64,000 nt of DNA, from assembly GCF_031877795.1 (NCBI RefSeq), contig NC_133971.1, forward strand, positions 64,788,463 to 64,852,462. The letters are read 5' to 3'. The translations under genes and the position numbers were made by a program. Shown here piece by piece: positions 1 to 13,374 of the stretch. This stretch comes from Strix aluco (lineage: Eukaryota; Chordata; Aves; Strigiformes; Strigidae). The notes below the pieces were generated by a model, which was given only the letters and a program-made list of their open reading frames with translations, searched no databases and was not told the DNA's origin. The first letter of the stretch is position 1; each line of letters starts with the position of its first letter.

Positions 1-195
1 TGTTGCCCTTCTCTGGACACGCTCGAGCAATTCAATGTCCTTTTTGTAGTGAGGGGCCCAAAACTGAACCCAGGAATCGAGGTGCGGCCTCACCAGTGTC
101 GAGCACAGGGGTAAGATCACTTCCCTGTCCCTGCTGGCCACGCTATTTCTGATACAAGCCAGGATGCCATTGGCCTTCTTGGCCAACCTGGGCAC
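1..195 (-). pseudogene. CR1 ORF2 C-terminal part, frameshifted, cut by window edge
   Basis: After the frameshift near 195 the minus strand continues with ORF2-like sequence in a different frame: an NGILA-like stretch, then [25 protein letters not shown] and [11 protein letters not shown] residues typical of the CR1 C-terminus. The element's 3' UTR and terminal repeats must lie outside the window. Confidence 0.8.
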
Positions 196-1600
196 ACTGC
201 TGGCTCATGTTCAGCCGGCTGTCAATCAACACCCCCAGGTCCCTCTCTGACTGGCAGCTCTCCAGCCACTCCTCCCCAAGCCTGTAGCGCTGCTGGGGGT
301 TGTTGTGGCCCAACTGCAGCACCCGGCATTTGGCCTTATTGAAACTCCTCCAGTTGGCCTGAGCCCATCGCTCCAGCCTGTCCAGATCTCTTTGCAGAGA
401 CTGCCTACCCTCGAGCAGATCAACACTCCCACCCAACTTGGTGCCATCTGCAAACTTACTGAGGGTGCACTCGATCCCCTCGTCTAAATCGTCAAGAAAG
501 ATGTTAAACAGGAGTGGCCCCAAAACCGAGCCCTGGGGGACACCACTCGTGACCGGCCGCCAAATGAATTTAACTCCCTTCACCACAACTCTTTGGGCCC
601 GGCCATCCAGACAGTTTTTTACCCAGCAAAGCGTGTGCCCATCCAAGCCTTGAGCAGCCAGTTTCTCCAGGAGAATGCTGTGGGAAACAGTGTCAAAGGC
701 CTTACTGAAGTCAAGGCAGACAACATCCACAGCCTTTCCCTCACCCAATAAGTGGGTCATCCTGTCATAGAAGGAGATCAGGTTTGTCAAGCAGGACCTG
801 CCTTTCATAAACCCACGCTGACTGGGCCTGATCATCTGGTTGTCCCGCATGTGTTGTGTGATGGTACTCAGGATGAGCTGCTCCATCAGCTTCCCGGGCA
901 CCAAAATCAAGCTGACAGGCCTGTAATTTCCTGAATCATCCTTCCAACCCTTCTTATAGATGGGCATCACATTGGCCAATTTCCAGTCTGTTGGGACCTC
1001 CCCAGTCAGCCAGGACTGCTGGTAAATGATGGAAAGAGGCTTGGCAAGCACCCCAGCCAGCTCCTTCAGCACCATCCGGTCACACTTGTGTGTGTCTGTA
1101 TGATGCAGTAGGTCACTGACTATCTCCTCCTGGATTGTGGGGGGGTCGTTCTCCCAGTCTCTGTCTTCTGGATGAGGAGGCTGGATTCCCTCAGTACAAC
1201 TAGTCTTGTTATTAAAGACTGAGGCAAAGAAGGCATTAAGCACCTCAGCCTTTTCCTCATCGCTTGTTACCATGTTTCCTCCTGCGTCTAGCAGGGTATG
1301 GAGGCTCTCCCTGGTCTTTCTTTTGCTGCTCACATACTTAGAGAAACATTTCTTGTTGTCCTTGATTGCTGAAGCCAGATTAATTTCTATCTGGGCTTTA
1401 GACCTCCTGATCTCCACCCTGCATAGCCTCACAGTATCTTTGTAATCACTGTGAGTGGCTAGCCCTCTCTTCCAAAAGCTGTAAACTCTCCTTTTCTCCC
1501 TGAGTTGCAGCCAAAGCTCCCTGTTTAGCCAGGGTGGTCTTCTCTGCCGCCGGTTTCTCTTACAGCACCTGGGGTTAGTCTGGTCCTGAGCCATTAACAC
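143..1600 (-). pseudogene. CR1 ORF2 reverse transcriptase, 485 codons open but catalytically altered
   Basis: This open frame covers most of the CR1 reverse transcriptase. Landmarks in order are an N-terminal basic region (about residues 10-70), [17 protein letters not shown] (motif A, catalytic Asp kept), [12 protein letters not shown] (motif B) and FADGTKLGG (motif C). Motif C in this family is normally F/YADD, so the second Asp has become Gly, which should abolish polymerisation. A short internal deletion seems to have removed several residues before VLKELAGV. The frame is lost near 195; ORF2-like coding then continues in another frame to the left edge. The upstream ATG at 1600 is probably not the true start, because the endonuclease precedes it in the same ancestral protein. 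Confidence 0.9.
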
Positions 1601-1644
1601 TTCTTTCTTGAAGAGTGCCCAGCCTTCCTGGACCCTTATACTCT

Positions 1645-2365
1645 TCAGGATCGTCTCTCAAGGGATCCTGTCAAGCAGGTGCCTAAAAAGTCAAAGTCAG
1701 CACTTTGGAAGTCCAGGATGGCAGTTCTGCTGCCCCCTCTCCTGGCCTCTCTAAGAATAGAGAACTCTATTGTTTCATGATTGCTGTGCCCTAGTCGGCC
1801 TCCAACCGCCACATCATCCATCAGTCCTTCTCTGTTCACAAAGAGGAGATCCAGCAGGGCACCTTCTCTGGTCGGTTCACTCACTGGTTGCGTCATGGTT
1901 ATCTCCCACACATTCCAGGAATCTCTGGGACTGGTCCCGCTCTGCTGTGTTGTATTTCCAGCAGATGGCTGGGAAGTTAATGTCTCCCACAAGAACAAAG
2001 GCAAGCGATTGTGAGATTTCTCCTAAGTGCCTATAGAATATTTCATCCACCTCTCTGTCCTGGGTGGGTGGCCTATAGTAGACTCCTACTACAACATCTG
2101 CCCTGTTGGCCTTCCCCCTGATTCTAACACAAAGACACTGTACCCTGTCTTCACTATTCTTGTGCTCAAAGCAATCATAACAGTATCTAACATACAGTGC
2201 CACCCCACCACCTCTCCTTCCTTGTCTATCCCTCCTAAAGAGCTTGTAGCCATCAACTGGCATGCTGCAGTCATGGGAGACATGCCACCATGTTTCTGTG
2301 AGAGCCACTACATCATAATTTTCCTGTTTCATCATGGTTTCAAGCTCTTCCTGTTTCTTACTCAA
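1645..2365 (-). pseudogene. CR1 ORF2 endonuclease domain, frameshifted
   Basis: This is the N-terminal endonuclease part of CR1 ORF2, which nicks target DNA for target-primed reverse transcription. Reading from 2365 towards 1877 one frame shows VALTETWW (the catalytic Glu region), a glycine/arginine-rich turn before VALYVRY, and GDINFPAICW, matching the GDFN-type motif. Near 1900 the meaningful frame changes: from about 1910 to 1645 the other frame gives LLDLLFVNREGL and GHSNHETIEF, where the SDH-like catalytic histidine motif reads SNH. One indel therefore splits the domain. The element's 5' end is lost just before this domain, so the first ATG is not a native start. The product would be non-functional. 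Confidence 0.88.
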
Positions 2366-2372
2366 AGATTTT

Positions 2373-5300
2373 AAAGATTATTTTTTCAGGTTGTGGGTTT
2401 GGGGGTTTGTATGTTTGTACTTAGCTTACTAAAAGCATTGCATTGTGGAAAGATACTGTATAAATATTGTAGGCAATGGTGCTGGATAAGCTATCCTAAA
2501 AAAGGAGTTTAGTGGCCAGTTTCATACGTGTACCTGTTTTTGGGGGGTTTTTTTAGGTTTTAGTTGTTGTTTTTGTTTTGGCAGGTTTTTTGAATTACTG
2601 TTTTTTATTTAGTTCACGCAGATCTTTTGCCTTTTGAGGCTTAAATCAGATATCACACAGACTTTTACTGACATCCAGTCTCCCCCATCCTGCTTCCATT
2701 AAAAGCATTTGAACTCAGTTCATGTCTGCAATCCTCCTTTCATTACAAAGTAATGCCAAGATCTCTGTAAAGACTGTGGCCTGTTTAATGTCTTATTTGT
2801 CACCTAGTTAAACCCTACTGTTTGACATTTAGAATTATGTCTAATAGCTTTACCACTTTTCTAGGATCTTCATCCCCATTCAGCCTAGCCTTTGTAGAAT
2901 CTTTGCTAAAATACAATGCCTCAAAACAAATAACATGTATGTTACAAAGATTTTAAACTTATAAAATGCTATATAAACATCAAGTCCATGGAGACTCAAT
3001 TATGTAATTTCAACTGTAAAGAAAACAAAACAGATCCTATACACTAAAATTAAACTACATTAATCATAAACAGAAAAGATAAAAAAAGGGAGAAACTAGT
3101 TGTTGCTCTTACTATTATTTCAATCAACTTCAAGATCAGTTCTCCCAGTTCTTCTTTTTTTAAATGGAATTTAAAAAAGAGCTGGGCAGATTACTTGTAA
3201 TGAAGAATTTATACAGTTACTTTTCTTAATATATAAATTCTTTAGTAAAAACACTTTTCCCTGATATTTCATTATCAATATGAATTGAGGGAATATTTCC
3301 CACTACGTCGCAGGCTTCATTGTAGAGTGGTTGTATTAATCTGATAGTCAGGCTAAATTTCTATCTTTGAGATTAGTCATTTAAATTACATGCTTTTTTA
3401 CTCTGCAATCTCAATCATTATATATCTTAGGCTCAACTTCACTATTTAGATGGAGAGTCAACTTTTTGATGAGAAATTATTTTTCATAGTTTTTCAGAAG
3501 CATGTGGCAATCCATAACTACTTTCTTCAGGGCGCATAGCTGAATGAACCCTTTCCCTCTCTTAACCTCATAATGGTGCTTCTGTTTCTGTGCCCTTGCA
3601 TACCAAGTCCTTGGTTGTTCCTCTGCTGTTCTTTGTGGGATAGCATTGAAAGCAAAGTCAATGAAATCATCTGTGGTTTAAGTGTAAAAGATAAACTTGA
3701 AAGACTCATCCATTACCAAATATAACTAGTAGTGGTGAGGGACTCAGCACCAGGGACATTCTGGCTTCTTGGTGTTGTTTTGACTAGGAAAAGGTCTCTA
3801 CCTAGGTGTTGTAACTAGTGACAATGCAATGTACAGAGATGGTGGTAAAGCCTTTACTGTGATACAGTGACAGTCTAAAGTGCAACAGAGGTGTGTATTT
3901 TCCTGTGTTTACAGAAACAGGAGTAGCCAGAGAAGAGAACAGAAGCATACATCATATACATCCAATTGATTGTTCTGTCATGGATAAGGAAACCCATGTC
4001 AATAAATCTTGTTGTGACTTTCTGTGGGTGAACCATCTGCAGTTAGCATGACAAAAATGTCTTCTGAATGGCACATATTGTCCCCCCGAGTCATAGTGAG
4101 ATGCTGACTTACACCAAAATAACGAGAAACAGCACAATACATGTCTGTGGCAGGCTGCTTTCAAATAACCGTGGCATTTCTTTGCCTAGCAGAAATTTCC
4201 TGTTGGCTAGCTTCCTTACCAAGGTTGAGTCTAAACACTGATGTACATGGAAACAAGTTTCCTCAGACTGACATTTTCCCCAAAGTCCAAAATTTGTGGC
4301 ACAGTCCTCTGCCACCCATCCTGGTATAGAGATCTGTCATTTTATCTAAGCTTTTATTGACAGCAGTGTCCAACCTTAAAACCAGTCTGTTGCTAGGATA
4401 GCCACCAGGAACTAAGCCCAGTCATCAAGACATGAGGGTAACCATACTGATGGTGATAGACTTAGCATCACAGACATGTATGGGATACGACCTCACCACC
4501 ATGCAAGAAGAGGACAAACACAAGCAATCAGGGCCATGGCTGACAATTTTGTGGCAAATACTACATAAACACCTAGCTATATGCTCCAGCTAATTAATTC
4601 AAAATACACCTACTCCAGATCCAGTTTATATTACCCAGTGATCAAGCAGTGTAAATATCTGATATCAGAAATCATCAGCTCTTGTCAGGCCTGGGAGGAA
4701 GGAGTATATAAGGAGCAACTTTGGTTGCACAGAGGGGATGAATTGTGTCTAAGTAATGCATTTTCTGTATCTTAGCCTTAACGTTTAAAGCAATTTTCAG
4801 CAAACTTCTGAAAATTTATGAAGAACATAAATGAAGAAAATTACCTTAAATGGCCAGCTAAACTGTGGCTGGTTTCAACATTTTAAAAGTCTGGGTATGA
4901 ATGCAAATAGTCTCAATGATCTATTTTTGGTGGTTCTGTGGTGTGGAAGCTGGACATGTTTCTTTCCTTTGAATCAAACACTATATAAGGAGCTTAAGGG
5001 CAGTAAAAGAATAGAAACAGAAATCTTCAAAGTGCCTGAGAACTGATCAAAAACCTAAAGGAGAAAAGAGCATTATAAACTGCAAAACAAAAGATGAATC
5101 AACACATTCTGTCCATTAGAGCCAAGAATGCTGCAATTGTATTGGGGTTCAATCCAGGACATGTGATGTTAGTTACAAAAAACTATCTATAACATGTAGC
5201 AAAGAAGCAAATGTAGCTGCTGCTGCTCAGGGTTTTTTAAAGTGTGATTTGAATGCCTGGTCACTAGGCAACACAGTAGGAAAAGCACCATGAAAAGTTT

Positions 5301-6113
5301 AAAGAAGTTGTTCTTAGGGAACTGCCTGTGGGCAAGGTGACACAACTGAGTGTGCAAGAACATACATTTATTAATGGAAAGGTATTGAAAGAGTCATTTG
5401 CTACTCAGAACTCATGTTAACTCTGACAAACACATACAGAGTGCAGTCAAATTAACATTATATTCTATACAAAACACCAGAAACATATGGAAATATGTTT
5501 TTCCTATATAGACAACTAGAAAACATAACTTGTAAAATGATAAAGCCATGCAATACAATCTGACTCTGTCTTAAAAGATGAGTTTGAGAGACTTAACAAA
5601 CTCTGCATTACATTGTGTTTGGCTCAGAAAAGGGAAGTGCATTGTGAAGTTGATAGTTTTGTTTTTTAAAAAAAGAAAAACTCCCTGCCGAAGTTCCCTT
5701 CTGAATGAAATGAAATCCCAACCTGAGACCGCTACATGATTGCAGCTGTGGCAGTATGTGCTGGGTGGCAAGGGAGCCTGAGGCAGACGTGGGCTCTGTG
5801 TGCCCCATACTTTCAGCTCCATCCAGATGCACAGCAGAGTCAGAGCTCATTCTGGGAACGGCAGTCCCTAAAGCTTCCAGTGGGAAATGCAACCCACCAG
5901 TGAGCCCTGAAAGCCTTTGCATTGTGATCTGTGTTGGAATAAAACTACAGTAACCCCCTAGTGACTCACATGTGGCTATGTTACTGTCACAGAACTGGGA
6001 AATCTGCCTAAAATTTCCTGGTGTTGGGAATTTTGTGCTGAAAGGTATACCCACCCTATATCAAATGCAGAGTAATCAAACCCAAGCAATGCTTTATGTA
6101 GCCTTTATCTTAA
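2373..6113. other. Intergenic, no gene seen
   Basis: This is AT-rich unique-looking sequence between two CR1 copies. Open frames are short and lack recognisable domains or codon structure. The 12-mer TATATAAGGAGC occurs twice (4705-4716 and 4982-4993). I see nothing else to annotate. Confidence 0.6.
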
Positions 6114-6322
6114 ACAGATCACAGAATCACAGAATCATTCAGGTTGGAAAAGACCCTTGGGATCATCGAGTCCAACCATCAGCCCTACTCTACAACGTTC
6201 TCCCCTACACCATATCCGCCAACATCTCATCTAAACCACCCTTAAACACATCCAGGGATGGTGACTCCACCACCTCCCTGCGCAGCCTATTCCACTGTCT
6301 GACCACTCTTTCTGTGAACAGA
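6114..6322 (-). mobile_element. CR1 LINE 3'-end fragment
   Basis: The segment begins with ACAGAATCACAGAATCATT, the reverse complement of the short tandem tail that ends CR1 elements. It continues with AGGTTGGAAAAGACCCTTGG and GATCATCGAGTCCAACC, then CCAGGGATGGTGACTCCACC and CTGACCACTCTTTCTGTGAA, all typical of the CR1 3' UTR read on the opposite strand. Similarity stops around 6322, so the piece is a strongly 5'-truncated insertion of about 210 bp. It has no coding capacity; short frames across it are by-products of the UTR. Confidence 0.9.
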
Positions 6323-9300
6323 GATGATATACTGCCATTCCTGAACTGATGCTAACCACCTCAGTGCAGCAGGGCACCAGCTGACCATTACAGTTAGCAT
6401 GAGTCCAAACCAAACTGAGCAAAAAAGGACTAAGAGCAGCTCTCCTCAGCCTGGTGGGGACATGTTATTTCATCAGATTCACTCACTCCTGAGTCAAGCC
6501 TTACTCTTTTATGATGGTGTTCAGCCTCCCTCCTCGACTGCATCTCGGGTTGCCTTCTTCCCATCAGCTGAGTAACCGGAGTAATGATATACCTTTGGTT
6601 TACAGGATATGGGTAGGTATTAGGACTCCCTTGTGCAGCTTTCCATTAATTCTGGTTGTCTTGCTGGAAGCAACTTGGTTTATTACGGTCTGCTGTGACA
6701 CAGCCTGCCAGGAGACGGCAGCAGACTTAGGCTCCTAATTACCCTTCCAGCCCTTGGGAGAGCTGGTGTTTTGGTTGTAAGAGGAATTTTTTGAACCACA
6801 AAAGGAATCTGACATCTGTAATACCAGTTAAGCACAATACTGCAAGCATTCTGCTTTGTTTAGCAGTGGGCAATATTAGGTATAATGTAGGAGCAAGTAA
6901 TTGTGTGTAGCTGGAAACGAAATCCTTATTGCAGAGCTCTGGCCCTGCATGTTAGATTTGCTCATTTAGAAAGTGTACGTCAAATCATCACAAGTATTTT
7001 CCTTTTCCCTGTTCAGACCATCTGCATGTAGTGTATGTATACAACAATTCCGTTTCCTGAAAACTTATGAAAAAAAAATGTATAAAATATTGTTAAATTA
7101 TAATAGATTTTTAAAAGAATAATTTTAAAAGCACATGCTCTTGTCTGTTTCTAGCATATATTTTACCCATCTCTAACCTTTAATCTGTTTAATATCTGTC
7201 CTTCCTACTAAAAATGCCCTACAAGTCTCACACAATTCAGTCTTTCACTACTTTTAATTCCGTCTTTTACTTTTCCCTATTCCAAGACAATATGAATTCT
7301 CAGATTTTCTTGCCTTTCTATGTCACCCTCTTTTAATGGGACACTATTGCTAAATAGCAAACCTCAGTCTGCTTTCAAAATCCATTTCTGCTTTCCTGTT
7401 AAAGACAGTTTTGTTGACTGTAGAGACAAGACAAGCCATGAACAAGCTTCCCCTGAAGCACTGTATTTATGTCTAATACTTTCACGACTATTACGTGTGT
7501 CCAGCACAAGGCCACTCTGCTATCTATAACTTCAGAATAAGAGAGACTTAGAGCATAGGTCCCAGGTTTATCTCTGTTTGAAAAAAATCTCTAAAATATC
7601 TGCACATTATCATAAACATAAACTGTTCAGTACAATTATTTGCAAAACTGCCAATATGTCAAGCCTGCCAGTTATCTGGCTCACCAACTTTGCATACCTT
7701 CAGTCAGTTTATCCACTTTCTGTTGAAATCTCCCCGTTCTTCAGCTGACGCTGTAAAGTGCTTAGAAAATCATTTCAGTATAGGTAGCCTATACATGTCT
7801 CTTAATTGTTAGTTCGCTTCGTACAACGTAATTCAGTCAAACAAATATTAGAAAAAGCTGTACCAGTTTTAAAATTTTGCAGATGGAACAGCTGATTATT
7901 TTTTATTCCTTTAAAAGTGCCTTAATTAAATTGCATAGAAGCAGAACACAGAATCATGTTTTCATTCAAATTCATGCCCTGAACAAGCAGTATTCTTGCA
8001 GGACTTTTTTTTAACATCTATTTTCAGACAATATTAATGATAATCAATGAAATCACTAAGTGATAAGACTTTTTTTGAAAATGGTTATGTAATGAAGAGA
8101 TAAATTTGCTCTGAACAGCTTGGTCTGTTTCTTTTTCCTCAGTCTGTGTGAGATTGCGAGTTGCACAAGCAATTGCGATGATTCTTGAAGAATTTTTAGT
8201 TCAGATAGAGAGGGTTATAGAATTGACATGGCATGGCCATATCATATATTACTGACAGAATGGATGGGCACATTTTTGGGGAAAAAAATAAGGGTTTCTT
8301 ATGAAACAGGGAAATAGAAAAAAATAAATCAAATTTTCTCTAGCTGTGTGATCCCAGGATTTAGAAAATAGGAAGAGAATTCCATTCTGAAATTTTCTTA
8401 GACCTAGGATTTTTCCCTAGAGACTTGTTGGAAGACATTCATTCAGCCAACCACTGACTGAAACAAAATCATCTTTACATTTTTAACCTGGTATAGGATA
8501 AAACTGGTTTTGCAAAAAGAGAAAAGTAAGATTCTAATGTATTTGTAGTCTCAGAGTAAAATATAAGTTTTGTAACTAAATGAAAACAGTAAAGGAGCTG
8601 TGGGAGGAATTCTGGATGTGTGTACGGAAAAAAAGAGCAGAATCCAGAAAACACACATATTTGTAGACAACAGGTTAATGAAGAAGTAACTCATTGAAGA
8701 CAAATTTACTCCAAATCACAGAATCTAGCAATAACTAATAAAATAAACAGAAATGACAACTCATTGAAAACCTTTGAAAAACTGCCTTTTTGAATTTTTT
8801 AGATTAAAAGGATTAATCAGAATGATCTACTCAGTGATTCAGGAGAGAAATTTCATCTTTTTTTTGCCTGCACTGGCAAACTGATGTTGATTCTAATTAA
8901 GTAAGGTTCATAAAGCTGAAACAAAAGTATTTTTCAAAGCTTCAGTATCTGCAGTAGCTCTCTTTTAAACATCTTTCTAAAGTTCAACATCATTCTAAAG
9001 ATGTTTCTAAAACATCTTTCACACATCTGATGTGACTTTAAAAGCCCAGCTATTGACATCTATCAATATATCAGGAAGACTGATGAGGGGAAGGGATACA
9101 TGCAGGAAAACCAAATGAGTGAAAACTTGTTATGAGTAAACTCAGACTGGAAATTAGATTTCTAAGGATTCAAGGAATAAGATTTTGGAGGTATAAAAAA
9201 GAACAAGTTAAGTGAAAGTTTACATGTTTATGGAAGAGAGGAGATAAGATTATTTGCAGTAAAAATGGACTATGCTCCAGGAGGATCTTTACATTTTTAT

Positions 9301-12300
9301 GTTCTTACATCACATTAGAGAAAAATGCAAGTTAATGGGATGATTTTTATTATGCACTTGCTGAAGCTCTGCACATGAAAAAGTGTTAAGTATTTAACCC
9401 AAGAGAGTCTAAGCTTGTTTTCAAAAGGGATAGTACTCAGCACATTACACAGTTGGAAGTACTATCTAAAATATTGAAAAGTATAAAAAAATGCCTATTT
9501 GCAAGAAATTATTACTTAGGAACTTATATCCCACTCTCTTAGACAAGTAGGTCATTACTAGAGATAGGTTTATTTTCTTAAATCATCTGGTTGCTTTTGA
9601 AATCTGTACTCATTAGGTCCTGTAAGTGCATGATCAGAGAAACATTTTTTTTTTAAATTGCTTTATGAAAAGCTCAAGAGAAAATGATAGATCTGTTCTT
9701 GAAGTATTTCTAGGATTTACTTTCTAGGTTTTATGATTCAGTGTATGACTTGATGTGATGTATTAGCTTCTTTTTATACATCTGAGAAATTGGATAATTC
9801 TGAAATCTCATAGTTATCTATCTTGCCACAGTATAAAGTTAGTACCTTTGTATGAGAAGCGCTATAGATCTGTAAAATAATAAGCAATTTTACTATTTCT
9901 ATGTTTATTCAATTCATCAAAACAACATATCAAAGTTTGTAACTTCTTTTATATTGTCAGTTAATATTTGTTATTAAGTTATTTTTGAATTGACAGTTTA
10001 AGCAAATTACTGCTTTTGACTACAATACTCCATAAGTTGCAGCTCAGCAGACATTTACCACATTTATATGCTTAAATAGCACAGCTTGTGATTCTTAACT
10101 GAATTTATGGTTAGGCAAGGTATACTTTCTAAAAGGAAGCTGTGGAAACACACAGGAAATTAAGGCAGGTTGCAACCTTGCATAAACCCTTAATTGAGAA
10201 CAGCCATGACAAGGGAGCAAATAGTGCATCAATATTAGGCTTTTTTGTTCTGTGAAAAGATCTATTTCTGCTTGTGAGTTTCACTGTTTTTTCCCACCCC
10301 GGTACATCTGAAGGGAAGCAGTGGAGGCCCCAAGGAACACCTTTTCCTGGTTTCACAGTGTAGTTCTATCTCCTACAGACAACAGTTGGCAATTAATCAC
10401 AGAAATCACGGTCCTATCCAGACACATTTATATTCCAGGTGTCCTTCTGCAACGTTAGGCTGTGAATGAGATTGTCTGCTTTTTCATGTTGCTTGCTCTG
10501 TTGGCTTTACGGCACAGTACCCCCAAGTGGCCTAAGTCAGTATTCAAGCAGATAGTTCACTGATGGTTTTTTGATGAACAAAGCTGAAATTGAACTAAGA
10601 TTAAAAAAATAGAGAGAGTAGCAGGGAGCACTTCAAAGAATCCTATGTAAACAAAACTGCAGCTCAGCGACCATGTCAGAGGAAGTGAATGTTTTACATA
10701 AAATCGTGCAGAAGACAACCACCCAAATTTTCACTTCTCAATGCCTTTCAGTGGCCTGGTTCAGGGTCCTGGCTCATGGTTTTGCTTAGTGTCAGTAAAG
10801 TGGTAACACTAAGCTTTGGAAGTAATTTTTTCCCCCCTTCATGGAGATTTTCTAACATGAGCCAAGAAGGACTGGGTAGAGCTCAAACTTGCTACCACAG
10901 TTATCACATGGCATATAAAACAGCAGGGCATATGATAGACTAAAGATAGTGACACTGAGAGGATGGCAGGAAGGAGAGGAAGCTTCACCAGGACTTTTTT
11001 TTTTTTAATTGGCAGTTACCTCTAATGTTTATTCATGGACTAAAATGTACTACATTTTGTACTGGCAACTTCTTCAGGTAACCGGTCAGCCTGTTGAAGT
11101 AAAAATTCTTTGGACAGTTGTCATCAAGTGTTTTGGTTGAAACCATGTTGTTTTAAACAGATGCAGGGCCATATTCTGCAAGGAGATGAGCGCTTAACAT
11201 CTTCACTGAATTAACTAGGAGGTAGAGTCATACTGGTGTCAGTCAGGGAGCATGCAGTACCTTCTTCAACATCTAGCCAAAGTCAGAGGTACTGGCACCG
11301 TAATTGGCTGAGGACTCATGAGGACGATGAAAACACATCTTGCTGTAGCCTTTACTCACAGCCCAGTGAGAGTTGTTCTGGAGCTGAATGCTCAGGCAGA
11401 GGGTGAGGGAATATTTGTTATGGGGTTTGCCAGGCTTACATATGGATGATAAGGATGTTTGCATGTGATTTGTTCCTGCCATTGGCATAATCGTTACATA
11501 AAAGCTAATAGATACTGCATTCACTCTGTCTTTCACTGCAGTATGGTAGGATATTATGCCTTGAACTGAAATTTCTGGGATATAACCCTCTGAATTCATG
11601 TAATAGGATACCTTTAGGATTTTTACTCTTGTTTTAAAATAGGAAATATATAGTACTATGTGTGATTATGATTTAGTGTCAAAGGCAAATTTTATCTCAT
11701 TGAACACAATGGTTGAATAATACTGCCAATTAAAATAGTCAAGTTAATATAAACCACATATTGTCAGAGCCCACATGGTGGTTTATATAAGAACTGATAT
11801 GCTGGGTTAATATAGCTGTTTCAAAGGTGATGCCAAAAATGACTGGATGGAATTATAGTAGCAATAGTTAAAAGTTACCAGCACCTTACATTTTAGACTT
11901 TGTTTCTTTTTCACCATATAAAAATTTCATTAAATAAAATGAAAATAAATAGAGAGCTGAAAACAAAATGGAAGATTTAGGATTTGATACACTACTATAC
12001 ACAACTCTGAGTGCTCAAGGGTCTTCTATGAAGGGCCACATTCAAGAAACTCTGTCCAGCTTCCCCACCATGGCAGCTCACCCACAGCCCAGGCAGGGGG
12101 CTTGTACAGGCTTCCACCAGCAGACCTGTTGAATCTGCATCTTCATTTTTAGAAAGGTGCACTAGTCCAGAAATCTCATTACTCTCCGATGGTGATCATG
12201 ATAATAACGAAATGTCATATGGTAGATTAAAGAGCAAATATTGAAAACTGCATGGAGAAGCTATAATCTACCCTCTCCTTTTCTTTTATTATTAATGGTG

Positions 12301-13374
12301 TTATCAGTTAGATGCTGTCAACATGCAGTAAAAGAAGTTCTCTGCTCCAAAGGACTTACTGTCTGAGGACCTGATCCTGCATACTCTTGCATATGACTGT
12401 ACACAGGCATATATGCATATATGTGCTAGCATATATTTTCTGTTTGCTTGTTGACTAAAATGCTAAAAATTGCAGTTCATTCAAGAAAAGCTCCCATCTA
12501 TATCAAAAGTAGTTAGACTAAGCGGGGTATGCATTTTTGAGTACAAGCTAGTATTAGTACCTATTCAAAAAATACACATAAACTGACTTGTAAGTATACT
12601 GATGTACATCAGATTGTAGGTTTGTACATCTGTCTAATAATCATTTCCAAGTAGTCCTATGACTACTTATTTCAACTATTTAGATAATGTGGTTCTTCTT
12701 TTCTAAATTACTTGGTTTTGCTGGTTTGTTAAGTTCCTGGATTTAGATTTCATTATATGATTTCTACATTTTTCTAATGTTACCTCCCTCCCACTGGATA
12801 CTTTTCCCTCTAGAGCCCTATAATTTTATCAAAAAAAGGGTTGTTGGCTATTCATCTTTACCTTGTTATTCCAAACAGCAAAGATTACAGAATTTTGATT
12901 ATGTTATATCTTTGGGCTTTTTTTGTTATTACTGTATGGGTTAACTGGGCCTGCATAAAATATATGTATTCATCAGAACTGAAAAAGTATAGCATTTCAG
13001 CATTTTTAAATAATTCCTGTAATTCTTGTACAATTTCAGAGAAGTCCAGTGGAATTCTCTAAGTGGAATTTGGTCTAAATAATGTTATTTCTTCTTCAGT
13101 ATTCTGTTACACAGGTATGTATGAGGATGGCAGAGTATTTTCTTGCATTTTGTAAAGAAAATCTATGTTATTTAGCTGGTACAGCAGTCAAACCTTACAT
13201 TTCTGAATAAGGCTCTTGAGGTTGAAGATTCAGAGTTGTTATGCAAACCATAACAACTTGCCTATCACAATTTGAGAATGAATGCTGCATATACTGTCCT
13301 TTAAACAAAAAACTATTAAGAGAGTAGTAGTTGTGTAGAAGGAGTTGTTTTCTTACTTTGTAGTCTTTGTTCAT
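6323..13374. other. Intergenic, no gene seen
   Basis: AT-rich sequence with short unconvincing frames. A perfect 10-bp hairpin lies at 8997-9019 and a T-run near 10997. No exon, RNA gene or full transposon is recognisable to me. Confidence 0.55.
8997..9019. repeat. Perfect 10-bp inverted repeat with 3-nt loop
   Basis: AAAGATGTTT (8997-9006) and AAACATCTTT (9010-9019) are exact inverted copies separated by CTA. A third copy of AAACATCTTT lies at 8967-8976. The role is unknown; it could be chance in AT-rich DNA or a relic of a small palindromic element. Confidence 0.75.

Larger units (their letters stand above)
1..2372 (-). mobile_element. CR1 LINE, long 5'-truncated copy continuing past the left edge
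   Basis: The minus strand reads as a CR1-family non-LTR retrotransposon: an apurinic-type endonuclease (about 2365-1645) followed by a reverse transcriptase (about 1640-1). Similarity starts near 2365-2372, inside the beginning of the endonuclease, so the 5' part and ORF1 are missing; this is usual for target-primed insertion. The 3' end lies beyond base 1, because ORF2 C-terminal coding is still readable at the left edge. Frameshifts at about 1900, 1600-1650 and 195, and a changed RT active site, show it is inactive. The long RT frame suggests a moderately young copy. The family assignment comes from recognising the ORF2 protein and is not a database result. Confidence 0.93.

Noticed and set aside
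12841..13062. 73-codon frame with a hydrophobic stretch
   Set aside because: AT-rich sequence readily gives Leu/Ile/Tyr-rich frames. No homology is recognised.
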